Shown here piece by piece: positions 24,000-33,933 of a stretch of DNA of 64,000 bases. The notes beneath the pieces are model-generated. The model made no database searches, was not told the origin of the DNA, and saw nothing but the letters and a program-made list of their open reading frames with translations. Origin of the DNA: Canna indica (taxonomy: Eukaryota > Streptophyta > Magnoliopsida > Zingiberales > Cannaceae); the NCBI GenBank assembly GCA_034359265.1, contig CP136897.1, positions 33,963,501 to 34,027,500 of the forward strand. The letters are read 5' to 3'. Each line of letters opens with the position of its first letter. Within the stretch, counting starts at the first letter, position 1. The translations under genes were made by a program, and so were the position numbers.

Positions 24000-24119
24000 G
24001 GGTGCGATCATACCAGCACTAACCCACCTGATCCCATCAGAACTCCGAAGTTAAGTGTGCTTGGGCGAGAGTAGTACTAGGATGGGTGACCCCCTGGGAA
24101 GTCCTCGTGTTGCACGTAT
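24000..24119 (+). rRNA. 5S rRNA: 5S rRNA copy 51
   Basis: Full length. Changes G25C, G30T, C57T, C117G; interrupted T-run. Confidence 0.96.
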
Positions 24120-24484
24120 TTTTTTACTATTTATTTGATTGCACGACGAGATCATTTTTTTTACCAATCTTTCTAACCAAACGTTAAGGACGGACGACGT
24201 CGTCGACATAAAATTTGGCTTTCGATCGCCCGCGCGGGGCCTGCCGCAACCTCTACGGCCGGCTCGATCGACCAACCGACCCGAAAAATTAAAATTTGTA
24301 AATAAATAAGAAATATAACATTTCAATTATTATTTTTCGTTTAAAACGGGCGTAACTCCGTGCATTATTGTCCGATTTCAGCTTTTCACGTGGCGCTAAA
24401 AGGCGCGCGAAGAGACGAAGAAAATGACCCCGAGCTATCCCTCGGACGCTCACCCTTATTAGCCGACGATCAGAAGTGCATGAT

Positions 24485-24604
24485 GGGTGCGATCATACCA
24501 GCACTAACGCACCGGATCCCATCAGAACTCCGAAGTTAAGCGTGCTTGGGCGAGAGTAGTACTAGGATGGGTGATCCCCTGGGAAGTCCTCGTGATGCAC
24601 CTTT
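24485..24604 (+). rRNA. 5S rRNA: 5S rRNA copy 52
   Basis: Full length. Changes C91T, T111A; base -1 is T. Confidence 0.97.
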
Positions 24605-24969
24605 TTTTTTACTACCTATTTGATTGCACGACGAGATCATTTTTTTTACCAATCTTTCTAACCAAACGTTAAGGACGGACGACGTCGTCGACATAAAATT
24701 TGGCTGTCGATCGCCCGCGCGGGGCCCGCCGCAACCTCTACGGCCGGCTCGATCGACCAACCGACCCGAAAAATTAAAATTTGTAAATAAATAAGAAATA
24801 TAACATTTCAATTATTATTTTTCGTTTAAAACGGGCGTAACTCCGTGCATTATTGTCCGATTTCAGCTTTTCACGTGGCGCTAAAAGGCGCGCGAAGAGA
24901 CGAGGAAAATGACCCCGAGCTATCCCTCGGACGCTCACCCTTATTAGCCGACGATCAGAAGTGCATGAC

Positions 24970-25089
24970 GGGTGCGATCATACCAGCACTAACGCACCGG
25001 ATCCCATCAGAACTCCGAAGTTAAGCGTGCTTGGGCGAGAGTAGTACTAGGATGGGTGATCCCCTGGGAAGTCCTCGTGATGCACCTTT
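24970..25089 (+). rRNA. 5S rRNA: 5S rRNA copy 53 (reference unit for this annotation)
   Basis: This gene encodes the 5S RNA of the cytosolic large ribosomal subunit, transcribed by RNA polymerase III. It opens with GGGTGCGATCATACC and ends GATGCACC plus T-run. GGGTGC at the 5' end and GCACCT at the 3' end can pair as helix I, which fixes both gene ends. The internal promoter is readable: box A near 50-64 (GTTAAGCGTGCTTGG), the intermediate element near 67-72 (CGAGAG), and box C from about 80 (AGGATGGGTGA). Only C91T and T111A separate it from the majority sequence, a class common in zone A. Upstream are TTATTAG at about -28 and C at -1, as expected for plant 5S genes. I use its spacer below as the model for all others. 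Confidence 0.98.
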
Positions 25090-25095
25090 TTTTTT
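25087..25095 (+). terminator. Primary T9 terminator of the reference unit
   Basis: Nine T residues begin directly after GCACC, the standard RNA polymerase III stop signal. Most units carry T8-T9 here. Interrupted forms occur in some copies, and 12 copies lack it entirely. Confidence 0.92.
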
Positions 25096-25124
25096 ACTAC
25101 CTATTTGATTGCACGACGAGATCA

Positions 25125-25132
25125 TTTTTTTT
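25125..25132 (+). terminator. Second T8 tract, possible back-up terminator
   Basis: A second uninterrupted T8 lies 30 bp after the first and is kept in almost every unit. In the copies without the primary run it is the first T-run that polymerase III would meet. A back-up role is inference. Confidence 0.7.
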
Positions 25133-25162
25133 ACCAATCTTTCTAACCAAACGTTAAGGACG

Positions 25163-25174
25163 GACGACGTCGTC
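25163..25174. repeat. Spacer palindrome GACGACGTCGTC
   Basis: A perfect 12-bp self-complementary sequence with three CpG sites, followed by an overlapping GTCGAC. It is present in most spacers, with zone B often reading GTCGCC after it and some zone C units GACGTTGTC. Function unknown. Confidence 0.75.
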
Positions 25175-25197
25175 GACATAAAATTTGGTTGTCGATC

Positions 25198-25214
25198 GCC
25201 CGCGCGGGGCCCGC
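25198..25214 (+). repeat. Direct repeat GCCCGC-GCGGG-GCCCGC (indel hot spot)
   Basis: Two GCCCGC hexamers are separated by GCGGG. Loss of one hexamer plus the 5-bp gap gives exactly the 11-bp deletion that distinguishes the 474-bp units, and it explains their recurrence by slippage or recombination between the hexamers. Confidence 0.85.
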
Positions 25215-25251
25215 CGCAACCTCTACGGCCGGCTCGATCGACCAACCGACC

Positions 25252-25318
25252 CGAAAAATTAAAATTTGTAAATAAATAAGAAATATAACATTTCAATTGT
25301 TATTTTTCGTTTAAAACG
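25252..25318. other. AT-rich patch of the spacer
   Basis: An A/T-rich stretch (AAAATTAAAATTTG, TAAATAAATAAG, TTATTTTTCG) lies in the middle of the spacer. The junctions of the 310-bp units lie at the CAT in its second half. No gene is visible. Confidence 0.75.
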
Positions 25319-25399
25319 GGCGTAACTCCGAGCATTATTGTCCGATTTCACCTTTTCACGTGGCGCTAAAAGGCGCGCGAAGAGACGAAGAAAATGACC

Positions 25400-25415
25400 C
25401 CGAGCTATCCCTCGG
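25400..25415 (+). repeat. Small inverted repeat upstream of the gene
   Basis: CCGAG-CTATCC-CTCGG can form a 5-bp stem with a 6-nt loop, about 40-55 bp before the next 5S start. Zone B changes the loop to CTGTCC and keeps the stem, except that copies with GAACTCTCCC lose it. Function unknown. Confidence 0.6.
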
Positions 25416-25425
25416 ACGCTCACCC

Positions 25426-25432
25426 TTATTAG
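25426..25432 (+). promoter_or_regulatory. TATA-like TTATTAG at about -28
   Basis: This AT-rich element sits at -29 to -23 relative to the 5S gene at 25,455. Plant 5S genes use an AT-rich element near -28 together with a C at -1 to position polymerase III. It is present in nearly every unit and missing where deletions reach the gene. Confidence 0.75.
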
Positions 25433-25454
25433 CCGACGATCAGAAGTGTATGAC

Positions 25455-25574
25455 GGGTGTGATCATACCAGCACTAATTCACCGGATCCCATCAGAACTT
25501 TGAAGTTAAGCGAGCTTGGGCGAGAGTAGTACTGGGATGGGTGACCCCCTGGGAAGTCCTCGTGTTGCACCTTT
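25455..25574 (+). rRNA. 5S rRNA: 5S rRNA copy 54
   Basis: Full length. Changes C6T, C24T, G25T, C46T, C47T, T59A, A80G; relative of copy 49. Confidence 0.95.
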
Positions 25575-25939
25575 TTTTTTACTACCTATTTGATTGCACG
25601 ACGAGATCATTTTTTTTACCAATCTTTCTAACCAAACGTTAAGGACGGACGACGTCGTGGACATAACTTTTGGCTGTCTATCGCCCGCGCGGGGCCCGCC
25701 GCAACCTCTACGGCCGGCTCGATCGACCAACCGACCCGAAAAATTAAAATTTGTAAATAAATAAGAAAAATAACATTTCAATTATTATTTTTCGTTTAAA
25801 ACGGGCGCAACTCCGTGCATTATTGTCCGATTTCAGCTTTTCACGTGGCGCTAAAAGGCGCGCGAAGAGACGAAGAAAATGACCCCGAGCTATCCCTCGG
25901 ACGCTCACCCTTATTAGCCGACGATCAGAAGTGCATGAC

Positions 25940-26058
25940 GGGTGTGATCATACCAGCACTAACGCAACGGATCCCATCAGAACTCTGAAGTTAAGCGTGC
26001 TTGGCGAGAGTAGTACTAGGATGGGTGACCCCTTGGGAAGTCCTCGTGTTGCACCTTT
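25940..26058 (+). rRNA. 5S rRNA: 5S rRNA copy 55, 1-nt deletion
   Basis: One G missing from 64-66, plus C6T, C28A, C47T, C95T; third member of the haplotype of copies 29 and 41. Confidence 0.93.
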
Positions 26059-26412
26059 TTTTTTACTACCTATTTGATTGCACGACGAGATCATTTTTTT
26101 TACCAATCTTCCTAACCAAACGTTAAGGACGGACGACGTCGTCGACATAAAATTTGGCTGTCGATCGCCCGCCGCAACCTCTACGGCCAGCTCGATCGAC
26201 CAACCGACCCGAAAAATTAAAATTTGTAAATAAATAAGAAAAATAACATTTCAATTATTATTTTTCGTTTAAAACGGGCGTAACTCCGTTCATTATTGTC
26301 CGATTTCAGCTTTTCGCGTGGCGCTAAAAGGCGCGCGAAGAGACGAAGAAAATGACCCCGAGCTATCCCTCGGACGCTCACCCTTATTAGCCGACGATCA
26401 GAAGTGCATGAC

Positions 26413-26532
26413 GGGTGCGATCATACCAGCACTAACCCACCTGATCCCATCAGAACTCCGAAGTTAAGTGTGCTTGGGCGAGAGTAGTACTAGGATGGGT
26501 GACCCCCTGGGAAGTCCTCGTGTTGCACGTAT
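26413..26532 (+). rRNA. 5S rRNA: 5S rRNA copy 56
   Basis: Full length. Changes G25C, G30T, C57T, C117G; interrupted T-run. Confidence 0.96.
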
Positions 26533-26897
26533 TTTTTTACTATTTATTTGATTGCACGACGAGATCATTTTTTTTACCAATCTTTCTAACCAAACGTTAA
26601 GGACGGACGACGTCGTCGACATAAAATTTGGCTGTCGATCGCCCGCGCGGGGCCCGCCGCAACCTCTACGGCCGGCTCGATCGACCAACCGACCCGAAAA
26701 ATTAAAATTTGTAAATAAATAAGAAATAAAACATTTCAATTATTATTTTTCGTTTAAAACGGGCGTAACTCCGTGCATTATTGTCCGATTTCAGCTTTTC
26801 ACGTGGCGCTAAAAGGCGCGCGAAGAGACGAAGAAAATGACCCCGAGCTATCCCTCGGACGCTCACCCTTATTAGCCGACGATCAGAAGTGCATGAC

Positions 26898-27017
26898 GGG
26901 TGCGATCATACCAGCACTAACGCACCGGATCCCATCAGAACTCCGAAGTTAAGCGTGCTTGGGCGAGAGTAGTACTAGGATGGGTGATCCCCTGGGAAGT
27001 CCTCGTGATGCACCTTT
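26898..27017 (+). rRNA. 5S rRNA: 5S rRNA copy 57
   Basis: Full length. Changes C91T, T111A. Confidence 0.97.
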
Positions 27018-27382
27018 TTTTTTACTACCTATTTGATTGCACGACGAGATCATTTTTTTTACCAATCTTTCTAACCAAACGTTAAGGACGGACGACGTCG
27101 TCGACATAAAATTTGGCTGTCGATCGCCCGCGCGGGGCCCGCCGCAACCTCTACGACCGGCTCGATCGACCAACCGACCCGAAAAATTAAAATTTGTAAA
27201 TAAATAAGAAATATAACATTTCAATTATTATTTTTCGTTTAAAACGGGCGTAACTCCGTGCATTATTGTCTGATTTCAGCTTTTCACGTGCCGCTAAAAG
27301 GCGCGCGAAGAGACGAAGAAAATGACCCCGAGCTATCCCTCGGACGCTCACCCTTATTAGCCGACGATCAGAAGTGCATGAC

Positions 27383-27502
27383 GGGTGCGATCATACCAGC
27401 ACTAACGCACCGGATCCCATCAGAACTCCGAAGTTAAGCGTGCTTGGGTGAGAGTAGAACTTGGATAGGTGACCCCCTGGGAAGTCCTCGTGTTGCACCT
27501 TT
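27383..27502 (+). rRNA. 5S rRNA: 5S rRNA copy 58, last of zone A
   Basis: Full length. Changes C67T, T76A, A80T, G85A, the last two in or beside box C. The primary T-run is T8 and the second tract T7, giving a 483-bp unit. Confidence 0.95.
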
Positions 27503-27865
27503 TTTTTACTACCTATTTGATTGCACGACGACATCATTTTTTTACCAATCTTTCTAACCAAACGTTAAGGACGGACGACGTCGTCGACATAAAATTTGGC
27601 TGTCGATCGCCCGCGCGGGGCCCGCCGCAACCTCTACGGCCGTCTCGATCGACCAACCGACCCGAAAAATTAAAATTTGTAAATAAATAAGAAAAATAAC
27701 ATTTCAATTATTATTTTTCGTTTAGAACGGGCGCAACTCCGTGCATTATTGTCCGATTTCAGCTTTTCACGTGGCGCTAAAAGGCGCGCGAAGAGACGAT
27801 GAAAATGACCCCGAGCTATCCCTCGGACGCTCACCCTTATTAGCCGACGATCAGAATTGCATCAC

Positions 27866-27985
27866 GGGTGTGATCATACCAGCACTAACGCACTGGATCC
27901 CATCAGAACTCCGAAGTTAAGCGTACTTGGGCGAAAGTAGTACTAGGATGGGTGACCCCCTGGGAAGTCCTTGCGTTGAACCTTT
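27866..27985 (+). rRNA. 5S rRNA: 5S rRNA copy 59, first of zone B
   Basis: Full length. Changes C6T, C29T, G60A, G70A, C107T, T109C, C114A. The 3' changes are shared with copy 60. Spacer is B type with an extra ATT. Confidence 0.95.
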
Positions 27986-28353
27986 TTTTTTACTACCTAT
28001 TTGATTGCACGACGAGATCATTTTTTTTACCAATCTTTCTAACCAAACGTTAAGGACGGACGACGTCGACGCCATAAAATTTGGCTGTCGATCGCCCGCG
28101 CGGGGCCCGCCGCAACCACTACGGCCGGCTCGATCAACCAACCGACCCGAAAAATTTTAATTTGTAAATAAATAAGAAAAATAACATTTCAATTATTATT
28201 ATTTTTCGTTTAAAACGGGCGTAACTCCGTGCATTATTGTCCGATTTCAGCTTTTCACGTGGCGCTGAAAGGCGCGCGAAGAAACGAAGAAAATGACCTT
28301 GAGCTGTCCCTCGGACGCTCACCCTTATTAGCCGACGATAAGAAGTGCATAAC

Positions 28354-28473
28354 GGGTGCGATCATACCAGCACTAACGCACCGGATCCTATTAGAACTTC
28401 GAAGTTAAGCGTGCTTGGGCGAGAGTAGTACTAGGATGGGTGATCCCCTTGGAAGTCCTTGCGTTGAACCTTT
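28354..28473 (+). rRNA. 5S rRNA: 5S rRNA copy 60
   Basis: Full length. Changes C36T, C39T, C46T, C91T, G97T, C107T, T109C, C114A. The spacer that follows lacks 49 bp (unit 436 bp). Confidence 0.94.
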
Positions 28474-28789
28474 TTTTTTACTACCTATTTGATTGCACGA
28501 CGAGATCATTTTTTTTACCAATCTTTCTAACGAAACGTTAAGGACGGACGACGTCGTCGCCATAAATCTTGGCTGTCGATCGCCCGCGCGGGGCCCCCCG
28601 CAACATCTACGGCCGGCTCGATCGACCAACCGACCCAAAAAATTAAAATTTGTAAATAAATAAGAAAAATAACATTTCAATTATTATTTTTCGTTTAAAA
28701 CGGGCGTAACTCCGTGCATTATTGTCCGATTTCAGCTTTTCACGTGGCGCTGAAAGGCGCGCATTAGCCGACGATCAGAAGTGCATGAC

Positions 28790-28909
28790 GGGTTTGATAA
28801 TTCCAGCAGTAACGCCCCGGATCCCTTCAGAACTCCGAAGTTAAGCGTGCTTGGGAGAGAGTAGTACTAGGATGGGTGACCGCCTTGAAAGTCCTCGTGT
28901 TGCACCTTT
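28790..28909 (+). rRNA. 5S rRNA: 5S rRNA copy 61, strongly divergent
   Basis: Probably a degenerate gene. The 5' end has G5T, C6T, C10A, A13T, C20G and A27C; further A37T, C67A, C93G, G97T, G99A. Upstream, a 49-bp spacer deletion joins GGCGCGC to ATTAGCC, removing the inverted repeat and part of TTATTAG. The next copy starts only 198 bp on. Confidence 0.9.
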
Positions 28910-28997
28910 TTTTTTACTACGTATTTGATTGCACGACGAGATCATTTTTTTTACCAATCTTTCTAACCAAACATTAAGGACGGACGACGTCGTCGCC

Positions 28998-29107
28998 ATA
29001 CTAGCACTAACGCACCGAATCCCATCAGAACTCCGAAGTTAAGCGTGCTTGGGCGAGAGTAGTACTAGGATGGGTGACCCCCTGGGATGTCCTCGTGTTG
29101 CACCTTT
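28998..29107 (+). pseudogene. 5S rRNA: 5S rRNA copy 62, 5'-truncated (unique junction)
   Basis: The gene is joined at CATA to the early spacer of copy 61 (GTCGTCGCCATA), so about the first 10-12 nt, the -28 element and most of the spacer are missing. The rest is near majority: C15T, G31A, A101T. Box A and box C are intact, but helix I cannot form normally. Confidence 0.9.
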
Positions 29108-29473
29108 TTTTTTACTACCTACCTGATTGCACGACGAGATCATTTTTTTTATCAATCTTTCTAACCAAACGTTAAGGACGGAAGACGTCGTCGCCATAAA
29201 ATTTGGCTGTCGATCGCCCGCGCGGGGCCCGCCGCAACCTCTACGGCTGGCTCGATCGACCAACGAACCCGAAAAATTAAAATTTGTAAATAAATAAGAA
29301 AAATAACATTTCAATTATTATTTTTCGTTTAAAACGGGCGTAACTCCGTGCATTATTGTCCGATTTCAGCTTTTCACGTGGCGCTGAAAGGCGCGCGAAG
29401 AGACGAAGAAAATGACCCCCGAACTTTCCCTCGGACGCCCACCCTTATTAGACGACGATCAGAAGTTTATAAT

Positions 29474-29593
29474 AGGTGCGATCATACTAGCACTAACGCA
29501 CAGGATCCCATCAGAACTCCGAAGTTAAGCATGCTTGGGCGAGAGTAGTACCAGGATGGGTGACCCCCTGGGAAGTCCTCGTGTTGCACTTTT
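29474..29593 (+). rRNA. 5S rRNA: 5S rRNA copy 63
   Basis: Full length. Changes G1A, C15T, C29A, G58A, T79C, C117T; the -1 base is T. The primary T-run is broken (TTTTTCATTT), which may weaken termination. Confidence 0.94.
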
Positions 29594-29957
29594 TCATTTA
29601 CTACTATTTGATTGCACGATGAGATCATTTTTTTTACCAATCTTTCTAACCAAACGTTAAGGACGGACGACATCGTCGCCATAAATCTTGGCTGTCGATC
29701 GCCCGCGCGGGGCCCGCCGCAACCTCTGCGGCTGGCTCGATCGACCAACCGACCCGAAAAATTAAAATTTGTAAATAAATAAGAAAAATAACATTCCTAT
29801 TATTATTTTTGGTTTAAAACGGGCGTAACTCCGTGCATTATTGTCCGATTTCAGCTTTTCACGTGGCGCTGAAAGGCGCGCGAAGAGACGAAGAAAATGT
29901 CCCCGAGCTGTCCCTCGAACGCTCACCGTTATTAGCCGACGATCAGAAGTGCATGAT

Positions 29958-30077
29958 GGGTGCGATCATACCAGCACTAATGCACCGGATCCCATCAGAA
30001 CTCCGAAGTTAAGCGTGCTTGGGCGAGAGTAGTACTAGGATCGGTGACCCCCTGGGAAGTCCTCGTGTTGCACTTGT
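29958..30077 (+). rRNA. 5S rRNA: 5S rRNA copy 64
   Basis: Full length. Changes C24T, G85C in box C, C117T; base -1 is T; T-run reads TTGTTTTTTT. Confidence 0.95.
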
Positions 30078-30442
30078 TTTTTTACTACCTATTTGATTGC
30101 ACGACGAGATCATTTTTTTTACCAATCTTTCTAACCAAACGTTAAGGACGGACGACGTCGTCGCCATAAATCTTGGCTGTCGATCACCCGCGCGGGGCCT
30201 GCCTCAACCTCTACGGCCGGCTCGATCGACCAACCGACCCGAAAAATTTAAATTTGTAAGTAAATAAGAAAAATAACATTTCAATTATTATTTTTCATTT
30301 AAAACGGGCGTAACTCCGTGCATTATTGTCCGATTTCAGCTTTTCACGTGGCGCTGAAAGGCGCGCGAAGAGACGAAGAAAATGACCCCGAGCTGTCCCT
30401 CGGACGCTCAGCCTTTTTAGCCGACGATCAGAAGTGCATGAC

Positions 30443-30562
30443 GGGTGCGATCATACCAGCACTAACGCATCGGATCCCATCAGAACTTCGAAGTTAAGCG
30501 TGCTTGGGCGAGAGTAGTACTAATGTGGGTGACCCCCTGGGAAGTTCTCGTGTTGCACATTT
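30443..30562 (+). rRNA. 5S rRNA: 5S rRNA copy 65
   Basis: Full length. Changes C28T, C46T, G81A, G82T, A83G, C104T, C117A. The three adjacent changes hit box C. Its spacer has the 11-bp deletion and a GAAAGGCGCGAAG shortening. Confidence 0.93.
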
Positions 30563-30915
30563 TTTTTTTACTACCTATTTGATTGCACGACGAGATCGTT
30601 TTTTTTACTAATCTTTCTAACCAAACGTTAAGGACGGACGACGTCGTCGCCATAAAATTTGGCAGTTGATCGCCCGCCGCAACCTCTACGGCCGGCACGA
30701 TCGACCAACCGGCCCGAAAAATTAAAATTTGGAAATAAATAAGAAAAATAACATTTCAATTATTATTTTTCGTTTAAAACGGGCGTAACTCCGTGCATTA
30801 TTGTCTGATTTCAGCTTTTCACGTGGCGCTGAAAGGCGCGAAGAGACGAAGAAAATGACCCCGAGCTATCCCTCGGACGCTCTCCCTTATTAGCCGACGA
30901 TCAGAAGTGCATGAC

Positions 30916-31035
30916 AGGTGCGATCATAACAGCACTAACGCACCCGATCCCATCAGAACTCCGAAGTTAAGCGTGCTTGGGCGAGAGTAGTACTAGGATG
31001 GGTTACCCCCTAGGAAGTCCTCGTGTTGCACTTGT
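30916..31035 (+). rRNA. 5S rRNA: 5S rRNA copy 66
   Basis: Full length. Changes G1A, C14A, G30C, G89T, G97A, C117T. Confidence 0.94.
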
Positions 31036-31401
31036 TTTTTTACTACCTATTTGATTGCACGACGAGATCATTTTTTTTACCAATCTTTCTAACCAAATGT
31101 TAAGGACGGACGACGTCGTGGCCATAAAATTTGGCAGTCGATCGCCCGCGCGGGGCTCACCGCAACCTCTACGACCGGCTCAATCGACCAATCGACCCGA
31201 AAAATTAAAATTTGTAAATAAATAAGAAAAATAACATTTCAATTATTATTTTTCGTTTAAAACGGGTGTAACTCCGTGCATTATTGTCCGATTTTAGCTT
31301 TTCACGTGGCGCTGAAAGGCGCGCGAAGAGACGAAGAAAATGACCCCCGAACTCTCCCTCGGACGCTCACCCTTATTAGCCGACGATCAGAAGTGCATAT
31401 C

Positions 31402-31521
31402 GGGTGCGATCATACCAGCACTAACGCACCGGATCCCATCAGAACTCCGAAGTTTAGCGTGCTTGGGCGAGAGTAGTACGTGTATGGGTGACCCCCTAGG
31501 AAGTCCTCGTGTTGCACCTTT
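31402..31521 (+). rRNA. 5S rRNA: 5S rRNA copy 67
   Basis: Full length. Changes A54T in box A, T79G, A80T, G82T at box C, G97A. Both promoter boxes are altered. Confidence 0.93.
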
Positions 31522-31886
31522 TTTTTTACTACATATTTGATTGCCCGACGAGATCATTTTTTTTACCAATCTTTCAAACCAAACGTTAAGTACGGACGAC
31601 GTCGTCGCCATAAAATTTGGCTGTCGATCGCCCGCGCGGGGCCCGCCGCAACCTTTACGGCCGGCTCGGTCGGCCAACCGACCCGAAAAATTAAAATTTG
31701 TAAATAAATAAGAAAAATAACATTTCAATTATTATTTTTCGTTTAAAACGGGCGTAACTCCGTGCATTATTGTCTGATTTCAGCTTTTCACGTGGCGCTG
31801 AAAGGCGCGCGAAGAGACGAAGAAAATGACCCCGAGCTGTCCCTCGGACGCTCACCCTTATTAGCTGACGATCAGAACTGCATGAC

Positions 31887-32005
31887 GGGTGCGATCATAC
31901 CAGCACTAATGCACCGGATCCCATCAGAACTCCAAAGTTAAGCGTGCTTGGGCGAGAGTAGTACTAGGATGGGTGACCCCCTGGAAGTCCTCGTGGTGCA
32001 CTTGT
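31887..32005 (+). rRNA. 5S rRNA: 5S rRNA copy 68, 1-nt deletion
   Basis: One G missing from 97-99; changes C24T, G48A, T111G, C117T; T-run TTGTTTTTTT. Confidence 0.93.
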
Positions 32006-32370
32006 TTTTTTACTACCTATTTGATTGCACGACGAGATCATTTTTTTTACCAATCTTTCGAACCAAATGTTAAGGACGGACGACGTCGTCGCCTTAAATC
32101 TTGGCTGTCGATCGCTTGCGCGGGGCCCGCCGCAACCTCTACTGCCGGCTCGATCGACCAACCGACCCGAAAAATTAAAATTTGAAAATAAAAAAGAAAA
32201 ATAACATTTCAAATATTATTTCTCGTTTAAAACGGGCGTAACTCCGTGCATTATTGTCCGATTTCAGCTTTTCACGTGGCGCTGAAAGGCGCGCAAAGAG
32301 ACGAAGAAAATGACCCCGAGCTGTCCCTCGGACGCTCACCCTTATTAGCCGACGATCAGAAGTTCATGAC

Positions 32371-32490
32371 GGGTGCGATCATACCAGCACTAACGCACCG
32401 GATCCCATCAGAAGTACGAAGTTAAGCGTGATTGGGCGAGAGTAGTACTAGGATGGGTGACCTCTTGGGAAGTCCTCGTGTTCCACCATT
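32371..32490 (+). rRNA. 5S rRNA: 5S rRNA copy 69
   Basis: Full length. Changes C44G, C46A, C61A, C93T, C95T, G113C. The T-run is preceded by A (ACCATTTTTTTT). Shares C61A, C93T, C95T and G113C with copy 75. Confidence 0.94.
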
Positions 32491-32855
32491 TTTTTTACTA
32501 CCTATTTGATTGCACGACGAGATCATTTTTTTTACCAATCTTTCTAACCAAATGTTAAGGACGGACGACGTCGTCGCCTTAAATCTTGGCTGTCGATCGC
32601 TTGCGCGGGGCCCGCCGCAACCTCTACGGCCGGCTCGATCGACCAACCGACCCGAAAAATTAAAATTTGTAAATAAATAAGAAAAGTAACATTTCAATTA
32701 TTATTTTTTGTTTAAAACGTGCGTAACTCCGTGCATTCTTGTTCGATTTCAGCTTTTCACCTGGCGCTGAAAGGCGCGCGAAGAGACGAAGAAAATGACC
32801 CCGAGCTGTCCCTCGGACGCTCACCCTTATTAGCCGACGATCAGAAGTGAATGAC

Positions 32856-32975
32856 GGGTGCGATCATACCACCACTAACGCACCGGATCCCATCAGAACT
32901 CCGAAGTTAAGCGTGTTTGGGCGAGAGTAGTACTAGGATGGTTGACCCCCTGGGAAGTTCTCGTGTTGCACCTTT
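32856..32975 (+). rRNA. 5S rRNA: 5S rRNA copy 70
   Basis: Full length. Changes G17C, C61T, G87T, C104T. Spacer has the 11-bp deletion (476-bp unit). Confidence 0.95.
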
Positions 32976-33331
32976 TTTTTTTACTACCTATTTGATTGCA
33001 CGACGATATAATTTTTTTTACTAATCTTTCTAACCAAACGTTAAGGACGGACGACGTCATCGCCATAAAATTTGGCTGTCAATCGCCCGCCGCAACCTCT
33101 ACGGCCGGCTCGATCGACCAAACGACACGAAAAATTAAAATTTGTAAATAAATACGAAAAATAACATTTCAATTATTATCTTTCGTTTAAAACGGGCGTA
33201 ACTCCGTGCATTATTGTCCGATTTTAGCTTTTCACGTGGCGCTGAAAGGCGTGCAAAGAGACGAAGAAAATGACCCCCGAACTCTCCCTCGGACGCTCGC
33301 TCTTATTAGCCGACGATCAGAAGTGCATATC

Positions 33332-33448
33332 GGGTGCGATCATACCAGCACTAACGCACCGGATCCCATCAGACCTCTGAAGTTAAGCGTGCTTGGGCGG
33401 GAGTATTAGGATGGGTGACCCCCTGGGAAGTCCACGTGTTGCACCTTT
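33332..33448 (+). rRNA. 5S rRNA: 5S rRNA copy 71, 3-nt deletion
   Basis: Three nucleotides are missing around 74-79, just before box C (GAGTATTAGG). Other changes A43C, C47T, A69G, T106A. Likely non-functional. Confidence 0.92.
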
Positions 33449-33813
33449 TTTTTTACTACCTATTTGATTGAACGACGACATCATTTTTTTTACCCATCTT
33501 TCTAACCAAACGTTAAGGACGGACGACGTCGTCGCCATAAATCTTGGCTGTCGATCGCCCGCGCGGGGCCCGCCGCAACCTCTACGGCCGGCTCGATCGA
33601 CCAACCAACCCGAAAAATTAAAATTTGAAAATAAATAAGAAAAATAACATTTCAATTATTATTTTTTGTTTAAAACGGGCGTAACTCCGTGCATTATTGT
33701 CCAATTTCAGCTTTTCACGTGGCGCTGAAAGGCGCGCAAAGAGACGAAGAAAATGCCCCCGAACTCTCCCTCGGACGCTCACCCTTATTAGCCGACGATC
33801 AGAAGTGCATGAC

Positions 33814-33933
33814 GGGTGCGATCATACTTGCACTAACGCACCGGATCCCATCAGAACTCCGAAGTTAAGCGTGCTTGCGCGAGAGTGGTACTAGGATGGG
33901 TGACCCCTTGGGAAGTCCTCGTGTTGCACCTTT
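33814..33933 (+). rRNA. 5S rRNA: 5S rRNA copy 72
   Basis: Full length. Changes C15T, A16T, G65C, A74G, C95T; sister of copy 73. Confidence 0.95.

Larger units (their letters stand above)
1..27865 (+). repeat. Zone A of the 5S array (A-type spacers)
   Basis: Copies 1 to 58. Spacers carry CGACATAAAATTTGG, GCTAAAAGG and GAGCTATCCC. Genes fall into recurring classes: C91T+T111A; G25C+G30T+C57T+C117G; T52A+A90T+C92T+G102C; G25C+C28T+G65T+C94G+C104T; and a class with one G lost from 64-66. Classes are interspersed rather than clustered, which indicates block duplication and exchange. Confidence 0.85.

Noticed and set aside
25021..25296. An antisense open frame of about 91 codons that recurs in dozens of units (starting in the AT-rich spacer and ending inside the 5S gene), plus shorter sense frames of 60-75 codons
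   Set aside because: They overlap the 5S gene, and their recurrence is explained by unit repetition. The antisense stop is the TTA of box A. Many units break the frame with indels, and the peptide is low-complexity and like no family I know. Treated as chance frames.
25252..25318. AT-rich patch as a replication origin or matrix-attachment site
   Set aside because: Base composition alone does not support this; no consensus is available for a plant origin.
27503..27865. An insertion element at the zone A to zone B boundary
   Set aside because: The spacer is of normal length (483-bp unit) with no foreign DNA or target-site duplication; the change of subfamily is a switch in sequence type only.
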